From the NCBI RefSeq assembly GCF_954871325.1, contig NC_088775.1:73943561-74007560 (forward strand): a stretch of 64,000 nt of DNA. Direction: 5' to 3'. The stretch's first letter is position 1, and each line of letters begins with the position of its first letter. Positions 12,038 through 22,800 of this stretch are shown piece by piece. The position numbers and the translations under genes were made by a program. The DNA is from Gordionus sp. m RMFG-2023 (lineage: Eukaryota > Nematomorpha > Gordioida > Chordodea > Parachordodidae). The notes under the pieces were generated by a model. It saw nothing but the letters and a program-made list of their open reading frames with translations, was not told the DNA's origin and ran no database searches.

Positions 12038-13340
12038 TCATTTAAAAATAATAGATATATAGATAACTTGATATAAATTCCACATGTTTGGATGGTGACT
12101 TGTTAGGAGGGAACTGAAGCACCTACGCCACCCTTCAACCGCGTTGTTGGTTTTCGCTTCCCCGTTCAGAGTTGATTGGTAACAATTCCATAGTTCAATA
12201 TTTGCCTCTTCCAAACGTTTTACCAATGTAAGCTTTTTCAAAAGTTTCAATTAGAGGCTGAAGTAACAATTGATTATTAGAAAAAAATTCGGAGTTTATT
12301 AGTAATTCAAATGTTTCAACTACATTTAATGGTGGCACAAATGCCAAGCAAACCATCATTCTAAGTTGTATATTAAAATCCACATCTGTTTTATATTTCT
12401 GCGATATTTCTTGGTATTTTTGAATGTTTCACCAAAAGGATTGGCCAAAATGGAAATAGCAACATTTGTGTTGTGAACTGGGAAACACTTCATTGAAAGC
12501 TTTTACACTGGCCATTTCAAAATCCGTCATTTTATTTGGAGTTGATATTAAGTTGTCACCTATAATAGTAAATATTTTTTTATATGTTTCAAAATCCATT
12601 CTATTGGTCAATATATATATGAGAGGAAAAACATTATTATTTTTACTCCCATGAATTGAATAAATTTGCGATAAAGGTGGCGACGATTTAAATGTACCAT
12701 CAGAAAACCAATGTTCGCTTGAAGCTAAGAAGTCCAAATTTTTTCTTGTTCCAAATATGATAACACGGTCGGGAACCTAGCACACATGATAAATAAATAA
12801 GCAATTATAATAGTGTTTCTTATCGGGCAGCTTATCGCAATAAAAATAAAGGATTTAGTTATACTTTTTCAAAAAATAATAGAAAATTTTACCGGACCAT
12901 CATCATGAAGTATGAAATCCTCATACTTATCTATAATTGAATATTCATGCGGAATTAAAAGCTCGATATGGCTGCTAGGATTCGGAGGTGCAAAACTGTT
13001 TGAACTCCGCGTTCGGTGAATTATACGTTTCAAAAGATTCGATGATGGTAGTGCCATTGATATGGAATCACTTAATTGAGATACGTGTTTCCCCACAATA
13101 AAGTTTGGAGTTTCCATATTATTATTCAAAGCTTCATTCTTAATTGAATTGATTATTTTCTTGGTTTCCATTTCGATTGGATTTTCTGGATGATTGTGTA
13201 TTTCTTTATTATCTTCTATTTTACCATTTTTTTTTGTAAGTCGTACGGGTCATTTAAATATATCTTGGTTAAGGCATCTATAATACTTATAATCTGAGAC
13301 TATTTTATCCAGGCGAAACAAATAATTTTTAAAGGTTAAG
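12038..13340 (-). pseudogene. FLYWCH/MULE transposase relic (Mutator superfamily)
   Basis: Read on the minus strand, parts occur in family order. A FLYWCH zinc-finger remnant lies at about 13330-13190 (YYRCLNQD, then HNHPENP). A linker ending HDDGP follows. Next is the MULE transposase core at 12776-12429 (EHWFSDGTFKSSPP, TDFEMASVKAF, CCYFHFGQSFW), then a C-terminal part at 12400-12040 (LAFVPPLNVVE, ELWNCYQSTLN, NNAVEGW, HHPNMW). A 116-bp segment, 12777-12892, has GT and AG ends; removing it joins HDDGP to VPDRVIIFGTRKNL in frame, so it is probably an intron. The copy is dead: an in-frame TGA follows FHFGQSFW and the frame shifts before ELWNCYQ. Terminal inverted repeats were not found. Confidence 0.9.
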
Positions 13341-13845
13341 ATCTCCTTATTTTTGCTTGATAATATATTTTATAAGACTCTGAAATAAAGAGGAAAGAAT
13401 GGCGAAAATATTTAATATTTATAACCAAGGGAATGGCACCAGCCAGACGAGAATTTTTTTAAATTTCAGCAATATTTTTTTTTAAATAGTTATAACTTAT
13501 CAAATATGTCATTAATTATTTATTAATTTTTAGTGTAGTTATTTTTTTATTATATTTTAAAATTATTTAAGCTTCAAGAACCCATATCAAAATATTATAT
13601 TTAAATTAATAGAGATTCATGCCGAGATATTATACTAAAATTTTTATCACACCCCCTTCCCCCCCCCTTCCCCCCCCCCTTTCCCCCAATATACAGAAAA
13701 GATAAAAAGATATCGATAAAGATCGTTAAATAATAAGACTAAAAAATATTTTAAATTGTGGAAATCCCTTATTTTATATAGGTGTAATTTATTTTTGAAT
13801 TGCCATTCATCATCCACACTGTTTATGAGTAGTGACTGCCAAAAC
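13341..13845. other. Unassigned sequence with interrupted poly(C) tract
   Basis: At 13650-13686 there is a C-rich tract made of several C runs separated by TT. Apart from that the sequence is AT-rich and shows no gene. Confidence 0.5.
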
Positions 13846-14471
13846 CACGGTGGTGCATTTGACCAGTCAAATATGGTTAAAATCAAATAAATATTTTTTT
13901 ATATTAAATATCATCATTTTCTTTAATATTTTTTAATCAATTTACTTTATGTCTAAATCTTCAATCGATTTCTGTTTTAGTAAGAATATTGACACAAATC
14001 GACCAATTTCTTTCTGAAGAAGAAGTAGATGTAGGAATTGTCAGTAATGGCATTTCACTTAATGGCCATGATGGTCAAAGTTAATTCCACTGCTTGAGAT
14101 TGAAATCTGATTGCTTCTTATGGAAGTTACTGCTTTCCCCATGATTTTCTATTAAATAAGCCGCTTTTTTTCTGAATTTATGATATAACTTGAAATATTT
14201 TGATCACCACCTTGTATGCCTAATTCTTTTATTATATTACAAACTTCATTAAATTCACTATGAGTAAAATGCTTTCCTTAATAGTAGGAACTCAAAAAAT
14301 AGCAGCATTGTGATCATATGTATTTATATCGTTTTTTCTTTTTCAAACATATTATTATATTCAGATCTTATAAAATATTTAGCCATTTGACCAGGTCAAA
14401 TATTCCCCGGTTCAATTGACCCTTTAATATCTAGTCATTTGACTGGTCAATTGACTGACTCGCTAACCCTG
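13846..14471 (-). mobile_element. Short hAT relic keeping the transposase C-terminus
   Basis: The minus strand at about 14060-13930 encodes EMPLLTIPTSTSSSERNWS and a following ILTK, the dimerisation region of hAT transposases, interrupted by stop codons. The right end reads GCTAACCCTG (complement CAGGGTTAGC) and the left CACGGTGGTG. Inside both lie inverted GACCAGTCAAAT motifs. The flanks GCCAAAAC (13838-13845) and GCCAAAAT (14472-14479) agree at 7 of 8 positions, supporting these limits. The catalytic core is missing. Confidence 0.75.
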
Positions 14472-14814
14472 GCCAAAATTGATTGATAAATTTATAAAAA
14501 GTCATCAGACAATAAATAGGAATGCTACCCAGATATCGATTTCGCCAGTAAATATCAAGATTTAACTAATAAAATCAATGATTTATATATTGATAAAGCT
14601 GTGTTCCTTGTGCGCGATTATTATAAAATAAAAACTTCGAAGAAAAGGATAGGAATAAACCAGATTTAAGTTTATTAATCATTATATAAATTTTTAAGGT
14701 TAAAAGAAAATTACAAACTATCATTGTGAATCATTCTTCAACCTATTTTAAAAAAAAATATTATTCATATAATATAATTTTAAAAAAATGATTCAAAATA
14801 AATAATTCATTATT
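14472..14814. other. Unassigned AT-rich sequence
   Basis: Nothing recognisable between the hAT relic and the isolated fold-back arm. Confidence 0.4.
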
Positions 14815-15148
14815 AGCAATTATCGCGATATTAAATTCTCTATAATATCTTCGCTATATATGTTTCGTAATATATGTTTCGCGATATATGTTTCGCGATA
14901 TATGTTTCGCGAAATAATTGTCGCTACATTGTCTTCGCGATTTAGGTTTCGCGATAATAACTTCGCTATAAAATATTCGCGATTATTGATTCGCGATTAA
15001 AGTTTCGCGGTAATGTATTAGCTTTAAAGGTTTTGCGATAATGGCTTCGCTATAAAATTTTCGCGATTATTGATTCGCGATAAAAGTTTTGCAGTAATGT
15101 ATTCGCTTCAAATGTTTCGCGATAAAAGTTTCGCTGAATTGGCATGGA
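14815..15148 (-). repeat. Isolated fold-back arm (GCGAA array)
   Basis: Same kind of array as the right arm at 10140-10459, with TTCGCGATATATG repeated several times near the left. It ends GTTTCGCTGAATTGGCATGGA. The left outer flank of the large element, TTCCATGTCAATTCAGC, is the near complement of this end, so the true terminal repeat probably extends beyond GCTGAATT. No matching left arm is present nearby, so this is half an element or a solo arm. Confidence 0.8.
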
Positions 15149-15467
15149 CAGTGGCGTAGCTACGGGGGTGGTTTTCGGGTTTGGACCCCTGCCAGAGCTA
15201 AAATTTTTTCTAGATTATACGTTCAAAAGACTTAAAAGTGACTTTATATTAAATAAATGTCATTATTATTTATATTTTTCTGGTTTTGATGTTTGTGGAA
15301 GGATATTATATTAGTATTGAAATTATTATGGATAGTATTATTATAAATTCATACTAAATTATAATAACATATTATTGATGCATTTAAAAAATATATTTAT
15401 TATATACGCCCCCCAGGCTTTTATATGTATGAACCCCCTCTAAAAAAAATTCCTAGCTACGCCACTG
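15149..15467. mobile_element. hAT-type MITE, CAGTGGCGTAGCTA family
   Basis: The ends CAGTGGCGTAGCTACG and CGTAGCTA-type GTAGCTACGCCACTG complement (TAGCTACGCCACTG) form inverted repeats. GGCATGGA is duplicated exactly at 15141-15148 and 15468-15475. It is inserted at the outer tip of the isolated fold-back arm. No coding sequence. Confidence 0.9.
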
Positions 15468-15475
15468 GGCATGGA

Positions 15476-16160
15476 GCCCTAATTTATTATATCCATTGTG
15501 GGATGAATAATAGGAAATTTAATATTAATAAATTTATTAATAAATAGATGGCGTTAAATATTTGATTGCAAATTGTTACTTATATTTATTATCAAAAGCA
15601 TTTATTATTAAAATTTTAAAATTATTAGCTATGATTATATAACTGTCAAATATATCTGTAAAAATGGCATTTTAATATTTTATAAATAATTATATATTAT
15701 AAAAGATTATAAACTATTTATCTACTTACTTTTTATAAATAAATATCTTATACTCATTGATTTGGACCTTGAAAATAATTTTAGGAAAAGACATGATAAT
15801 TAAATTTAAAAATAAAAATGTAGTTGATTAGTGATTTTGAATTCGGCTATTACAATATTAAATTTGTTAATTTTCAATTGATTATATTTATTTAATTAAG
15901 GTTATATAATAATTTAAATAATAAAAGTCAAATAAGTTTCAACTGTTAATGCTAAATTAATATTTAGTAAGTAATATTGATATATATTTTAACACAGAAT
16001 TTGTTTGCAAGCTGACAGAGTGAACAAATAATTTATATGTATTAATCTAATCTAATAATTGAAATAGTATTCATTTAATAAAAATTTAGATAGTTTTATT
16101 AATTTTTAAATAATAAAATTAAATCTATATATTACATAGAATTATAAAGAAATCGTTCAG
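15476..16160. other. Unassigned AT-rich sequence
   Basis: No gene or bounded repeat recognised. Confidence 0.4.
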
Positions 16161-16292
16161 GGGGCAATTAAAAAAATATTTTTAGTTCAAGGGGTATTAA
16201 GGAGCAATTAAAAAAAAAATTTTACTTCAGGGGGATATTCAAATTTTTCAGGGGGCTTGAGCCCTGTGCTCTTCCCCCCAGCGACACCACTG
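16161..16292. repeat. Orphan right end of a CAGTGG-type MITE
   Basis: Ends CCCCAGCGACACCACTG, whose complement starts CAGTGGTGTCGCTGGGG, resembling the CAGTGGCGT terminus at 15149. Inside are three spaced CAGGGGG or CAAGGGG motifs. No left partner was found. Confidence 0.5.
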
Positions 16293-16557
16293 CTTTTCCT
16301 TTTCATGTTTGGCTGAAAATATCAACCTTTTCTCAAAGATATAAAAATATGTAGATTAAAATATTATATTATTTTAATTTTTTTTTAAGAAATAGGATTG
16401 TTATGTTTATTTAGAAGATATATAATTGATCATAGTTGGATAAAATATTTTTAAAAATTTTAAATACTCAACATGTTTAGCTTTTGTCTACCAAATGCAA
16501 TAACTTACTAAATATTTTAATAAAAAATATTATTTTTTTTTAGTTAAAAAAAAATAG

Positions 16558-16720
16558 GGATAGGTTCTAAATAGCTAAAACAAAAATCGCTAAAAATTGG
16601 GAACCTGGCTTATATCTCCTAGAAAATTTTTAAAGTAAATATGAAATTAATATTAATAGATACTAGGGAATTAAATACTTGTATTTAAATTGAAAATTTA
16701 AAAAAAATCGCTAAAATGGA
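16558..16720. mobile_element. Small MITE, GGTTCTAAATCGCTA family, copy 1
   Basis: Shares GATAGGTTCTAAAT and AAAAATCGCTAAAAATTGGG with copy 2 at 21928-22099. The interior (TACTAGGG, CTTATATCTCCTAG) runs in the opposite direction in the two copies, so they are inserted in opposite orientation. This copy lies about 175 bp upstream of the synthetase start codon and so borders its promoter. Confidence 0.7.
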
Positions 16721-16895
16721 AGAAATATCATATCACATGTTAGTGTTATATCTTATTTTGATAAAGTAGTCATATCTTGCATTACAGTTTGACAGAAACC
16801 ATCGTAAAGCAATCAGTCAATAAACCCTTTTAGAACAGTTTAAGTATAATCTTTATTAAATCATATTTGCTCTTAATCGTATGGTATATATCTAG
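16721..16895 (+). promoter_or_regulatory. Probable 5' flank and leader of the synthetase gene
   Basis: The space between the MITE and the first coding ATG. No TATA box or other clear core element can be named. The nearer upstream ATG at 16881 is followed by a stop after four codons. This assignment rests on position only. Confidence 0.35.
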
Positions 16896-19800
16896 ATGGA
16901 AGTTGCTCAACAAATGAATAATATATCCCTTGACGAACGAGTAATTAAATTATGAGATATAGGTTGATGTATATTAAGTGTCATTTAATCTGAAAATTTT
17001 GAGACGGTTAAATTTTTATTATTATCCTAAATCAACATATGTTACTAAAGTAAACATGAAAACATAAAATTTATATTTTATATTCAGAAAGCATGTGAAA
17101 AATTGAAAAAATATGAAGACCAGGTTTTATATATTATGTCAAAATTTTAATCATATATATTACATAAGGTGCCTGATTATATTCATGGTAGACTCTTATT
17201 GTGGAATAAATTTAAAGAAGATTATTTAAATAAATTATCAAAATTAAATCCGCAGCCAATTTCTATAAAATTAAAAGATGGGAAAATTATTGAAGGCCAC
17301 TCCTGGAAAACAACTCCATTAGATGTTGCAAAATCTCTAAGGTTGAATGTATTATATTATATTTAGAAGTGATAAATGTAACAAATGCAGACCAAAGGTA
17401 TGCTTTTCTTTTTTGTCATTCGTTGGTTTTTTTGGATAAGAAAAATTGGAGATCATCTTTCTATAATTGTCAAATGAATATCAAGAATGTTGAGAATTTA
17501 AATTTTATTTATATTAATATATCACATACATTGATGGGCCAACTAGAAGATATAATAATTATTGATCACTAATAGAAATAGGCAGTATTAATTTTAAAAT
17601 ATAAGCAAATTAAAAGAATTAAATAGTTATTTAATAATTTAGTCCTCATAGAAATTATTAATTAATTAAAATATAAATTATCTCAAATTTAGCTCCAAAC
17701 CAGATCAAACTGTGACCTTCACTTAATACAAATGATATATTTATTATTATTATTAGAACTTCAACATTCGAAATAATTATTATAATTTATATGTGGTGAA
17801 TTTCATGGCAAATTAACATAAAAAACATGATTTTCAACTTGACCTCTTCAGATTTTTCAAATTTTTACAAGAGTTTGTATATATTATTACTAAGAAAAAA
17901 AATTAAATTTTAGCCTTCAACTTCAAACAGGAGCAGAGATATGGGCCTTTAAATGTTGAAAAAATAGAGCATGTTTGTCAAAATGCTCCCTTTAATTATA
18001 ATATTTAGATACAATTAGGCTGAGAGCTTTGTTTAAATTTCTTTATATAGGTTAATAATAAGCTTTTACAATGACTTAATGTTAAATGTTAAAAATTTTA
18101 AATGTCAAAAACTGGAAATATTCATAAAATCAAATAGACATTTTTTTTCCATCAAATTTTTTTGTAGCTATAGGCTTAATTAATAAATATGCAAAATTTC
18201 AAGTTGGGCTGAGCACAGGCTTAGGAAATATGGTATTTTAATCATTAATCTATTGAAAACAGAGTTTACATTTTTTTCAAAAACATCTGGAGCAGCTCCT
18301 TTTAGGGCTGGAGTGGGAGGAGCACCACTTTACCGCTCCTTTAAATTTAAGGTATTAATTAAATTATTTTTTAAATATTAATAATGTTTATTAATAAAAT
18401 CAATAAAAATGAAATTATTTTATTTTAATATCCATTGATAAATGTTGAGCTGAGTTTTATTCTAATCGTTTTAAATATTAAACTCAAGTTTTTCATTTTT
18501 ATATTGAAAATTTTTTGGGAAATCTTATAAGTCATATTAATATTCATTTTATAGATATATGATAAAAAATAGTTTTAGATATTATGGATTTAAAGAACAA
18601 AGCGAATTTCCATCATACAAAAAATATTTTAAACTTATAAAAGATGTTGATCCAGATGATCTAACAAATTTAAGGGCAAAATGCCTTTTGTGTTTAAGTA
18701 AAAGTATTTCATTTTCAAAAGTGAGCAGCTTCAATCTAAAAAAGCATTTAAAAGTAAAAATACCTTTCTTTTAAATACAAAATGATAACTATATTTTTTT
18801 TATTTTGGGATTTTTAAAAAGAGTTATAATTATTTTGGGGCAATTCATTATAGTTGAGCCTGGGTTGATAGATATGATGCTTTTTTAAATATATTTTAAT
18901 ATTTATTTTAATTTTCTCATTACTAAATCTCCTTTTTTATACCTGAATTAAAAAATATCTTTATAAAATACTATACCCTGCTTCCCTCTAGTGCTCATAT
19001 GGAGTGCTTATTTAGTATTGCAAAACAGATCATAGGGGAGACACGTGGATGTTTTTTAGATTCTAATTTAGAAAATTTATTACTTTTAAAGGCTAATAAT
19101 AGATTATAAATATATGATAGATCATTTAATATACATCAAACCTTTTGATAAAAAATATATTATTTCGTGTACCTTCTAAAAAAAATGAAAATCAAAGGAG
19201 CGGTTATGGAGTGGCACTCCATTACTTTTACTTGGAGTGGGAGCTAGCTCCTTTTAAAAATGTAGTAGTGAGAGCGGGAAGCTAGCTCCTTTTGAGAAGG
19301 TAGGAGCAAGTACAGTAGCTAGCTACTTTTAAAAAGGAGACAACTCTGATTGAAAATATTTGATATTAATCAATAATTATAATATAAATCAAAAGATATC
19401 AAATTTTTTATATTTAATCAAATAAATAGTTATTTAAGATCTAAAAAAGTATTGTGGAGGTGGGTAGGGGGTATGGTTAATTTAATGAATTATAATTTTT
19501 TCCTCATAAAAATATCTACAAAGTACAAATCAATTGTTGGTTATAATTGTATTAAAGATATAATATAATTTTATAAAATTTTTAAATTTATATGTTGTAA
19601 ATTAAATAATTTTCACAATATAAATATAATTTAATTAGAGGTATAAATGCATGAAACTTTTATGTTTCAGGAATGTGTTTAGCCTTTTGAAACCTTGTTA
19701 TTTTTTCATATTCATGGTCATTTACAAGTGCGTAATTAACTACTATGATATTTGTTATATAAAAATAAATAATTCTAAAGTATATTATATCTAGTTCTCA

Positions 19801-22800
19801 TTAGGAAACAGAATGCTTGTTCTTGATATTAACCTTTTGTAATTTCTCCCAAACTATTGCAGGCACTTTTGCTATGGGTTTTTGAAAAGTGCCATAATCT
19901 TTTGATTCTAAAATTGAGTTCATGTATGAATTTTTATTTTATTTTTATATTGTATTACTGCGCCATTAAAATATTTTTGATATATTTTGAAATTTTGATT
20001 TAAGAAAATTAATCATTTTAGTTTGGAATAGAAAAATAGCACATGCGTTATGTTTTAGACACGGACACGTTGACAGCATCACATATTTAATGTTTGTTCA
20101 TATTAATTTCATGATAATATTATAAAGGGATGGAGAGTAGTCTGGTTATTATTCCAATGGAATCTCTCAGTGTGGTCCTGCACCTCAAAAGCATAATTTT
20201 TCGAAAAATAAAAATTCACCAACATTTAAACTTGTTTTTAATGAATTGTGACATGCTGGCTGTTGTTAAGCTATAAATGAATGTGGGATTAATTTCGAAA
20301 AATAAATCTATAAAATCGAATATCGACTTGCAAAATTTTTCAATAGTCGCTCGATCAACAAATAACCATCGTTTAAAAATATAATCAATTGCACTATTGT
20401 CTAAGATATCTCAAATTTTCTCTTAGATTGAAAAAACCTGGGAAAAATTTACATTTTTTTAAACTAACAATCAGGAAGCGCGCAAGATATTGTGCTACTT
20501 GATAACCTTTAATAGGGTATATATGATTAGACGTTGGGAAAATCCTCCGCCGTTCAGCACCATATGCACATGGCATGGGTTCCTGGTCCTCCATCCAATA
20601 CAATATTTTGGTCTTAATTAAGCGAATTTACTAAAGCCCATTTTTATGTCTCCATGTGTTTCTTTAAAATTAAAATATAAATCTTTAAGATTGCATGAGT
20701 CTTTTCTGCAATTGACACTTCTCTCCTTTAACCTTTATTGATATAAAATGGTTTTTACCAGGCACTTTACCACGGTTCATCGGAGTTATAATTTTTTTAA
20801 ATAATATTTAATATCGTCTTGAAAAACACTCCCAGAGGAAATGCATTTCTTAGACCTTCACTAACATATATGTTTACCCAAATTGTGCGAATTTTAGTAA
20901 CGAAGTAAATATATTACATAAATTAACAATAACCACCCCCCCCCCTCTTAGTTAATATTTCATTTAATAAATACATAAAATAATAAAATATTTAAAAGAT
21001 TTTAGCTTAAATATAATATATAATTAATAATTTATCAAATATTTATTACGAATTTTTATGTTTAATGATTAAAATGCCATATCTCCTAAACATGAGTTCG
21101 ACTCAACTTGAAATTTTGCACATTTATTAATTAGTGCTATATTTTTATATGAAAAAAAATGTAAAATTTATTTTATGATCATTTCCAGTTTTCTATTTGG
21201 TCTATTCCATGTCAAATCGATCACGATTCGGCCGACCCCTTTTAAAATTAATAAAAATTTATAGAATTATTTAGAGAAGTAAAAAAATAAGAAACATCTT
21301 ATTTTAGCTCACTAGCAAACCTGGTTCCCGAAATACAGAGTTTCAAAGGTGCGAAAAATAGTGACTTTGGAATCTGTAAAATTTTTAAAATGTTTATATC
21401 TCAAAAACTATTATAGTAAAAATAAATGTAATATATCAAATTGTAGATAAAAAAATCTTTAAAGGTCTATAAGAATAAAAAGGAAAAAATAGGCGCCAAT
21501 TTGAGTATATTTCCGGTTTACCTTACCTGTGTTTTTAAGCAATAAAGGGATTGGTTTTCGAAAATTTTCTGTTTCAATTTATTTAAACATAAATATATTT
21601 AAGATGTGGAAAACTTGGCGTCGCAATCGATTTTTTCTGAAATATGCATTTTTACCAAAAGTTAAAATTTTTATTTGCATAAAATAGATGGCACTATACG
21701 AAATTACAAATTATTGTTAAAATGTTGTTGCTAATTTTTTAATAACAGGATATTTTTACTTTTTATCCTAAAATATTTCGAATTTCTATTAAATGTACCA
21801 ATTAAACTGAGGGGCAGTGGGGCCAACTGTCATACATCTTAATAATGTATCAAATTTTCAATAATAAATATCTTTCATATAATTTTTTATTATTTGATTT
21901 TATCATTGATTATCATAGATACATATTGGGATAGGTTCTAAATCGCTATAACAAAAATCGCTAAAAATTGGGAATTTTCAATTTAAATACAAGTGTTTAG
22001 TCCCCTAGTATCTATTAATATTAATTTAAAATTTACTTAAAAATTTTTCTAGGAGATATAAGCCAGATTCCCAATTTTTAGCGATTTAGAACGGGAACCA
22101 TACATTATATCATTTATTTTTTCATATATTAAATTCGCATTAATATTCGAGTGAAATTTGTTTTCAATTTTATCCGGGGAAATAAGATAAAATATGAAAA
22201 TTTTGCGTTTATTATAAGTGCATTGAATTTCTCTCTAAAAATTATCTTCTCTTTCTCATGTTCGTCTTCCATAATACAGGACAAATCTATTCCTTAACCC
22301 ATTAGTGGTCAACGTGCCATATCTGCAACAGTTGTTATTTATTGATTTTTTACATATAAATTTTTTGAATTGAAATAATTTCACATATGATTCTTATAGC
22401 TCTATGATTGTATTATAACATAAAAAAACATTTTTTAAAAAATATTTATTTTTGAGTGCGCTAGATGTCATTGAAGTTCGACAATTTTGAACTATTAAAA
22501 TGCCAAATGTTATAAGCTCCCTCGTTGAAAGAGTATTTTTTTTAATGCAATTGACATAAATTTATTTCTTATAGATGCCTTAACCTATTCTAATTAATTT
22601 TGGCCCATCATTCTATCTACTCTCAGATTTATAATCATATGTTTTTTAATGTACCATTTATGCATAGCTGACCAAATAAGGGTTCAAAAAACGCAATTTT
22701 TCTTAAAAAATTATATAATAAATTTTTTTTATATTCTTACTAAACAAAAATACTATTTTTTCATCATAATTTTTTTCTTATTCTCATTATTTTTCATTTG

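Noticed and set aside
17369-17572. 67-codon plus-strand frame after synthetase exon 2
   Set aside because: It begins after a clear splice donor and has no similarity to synthetases.
20394-20603. 69-codon minus-strand frame with a CAYGAERRR stretch
   Set aside because: Briefly considered as a transposon piece, but no family could be named and no ends were seen.
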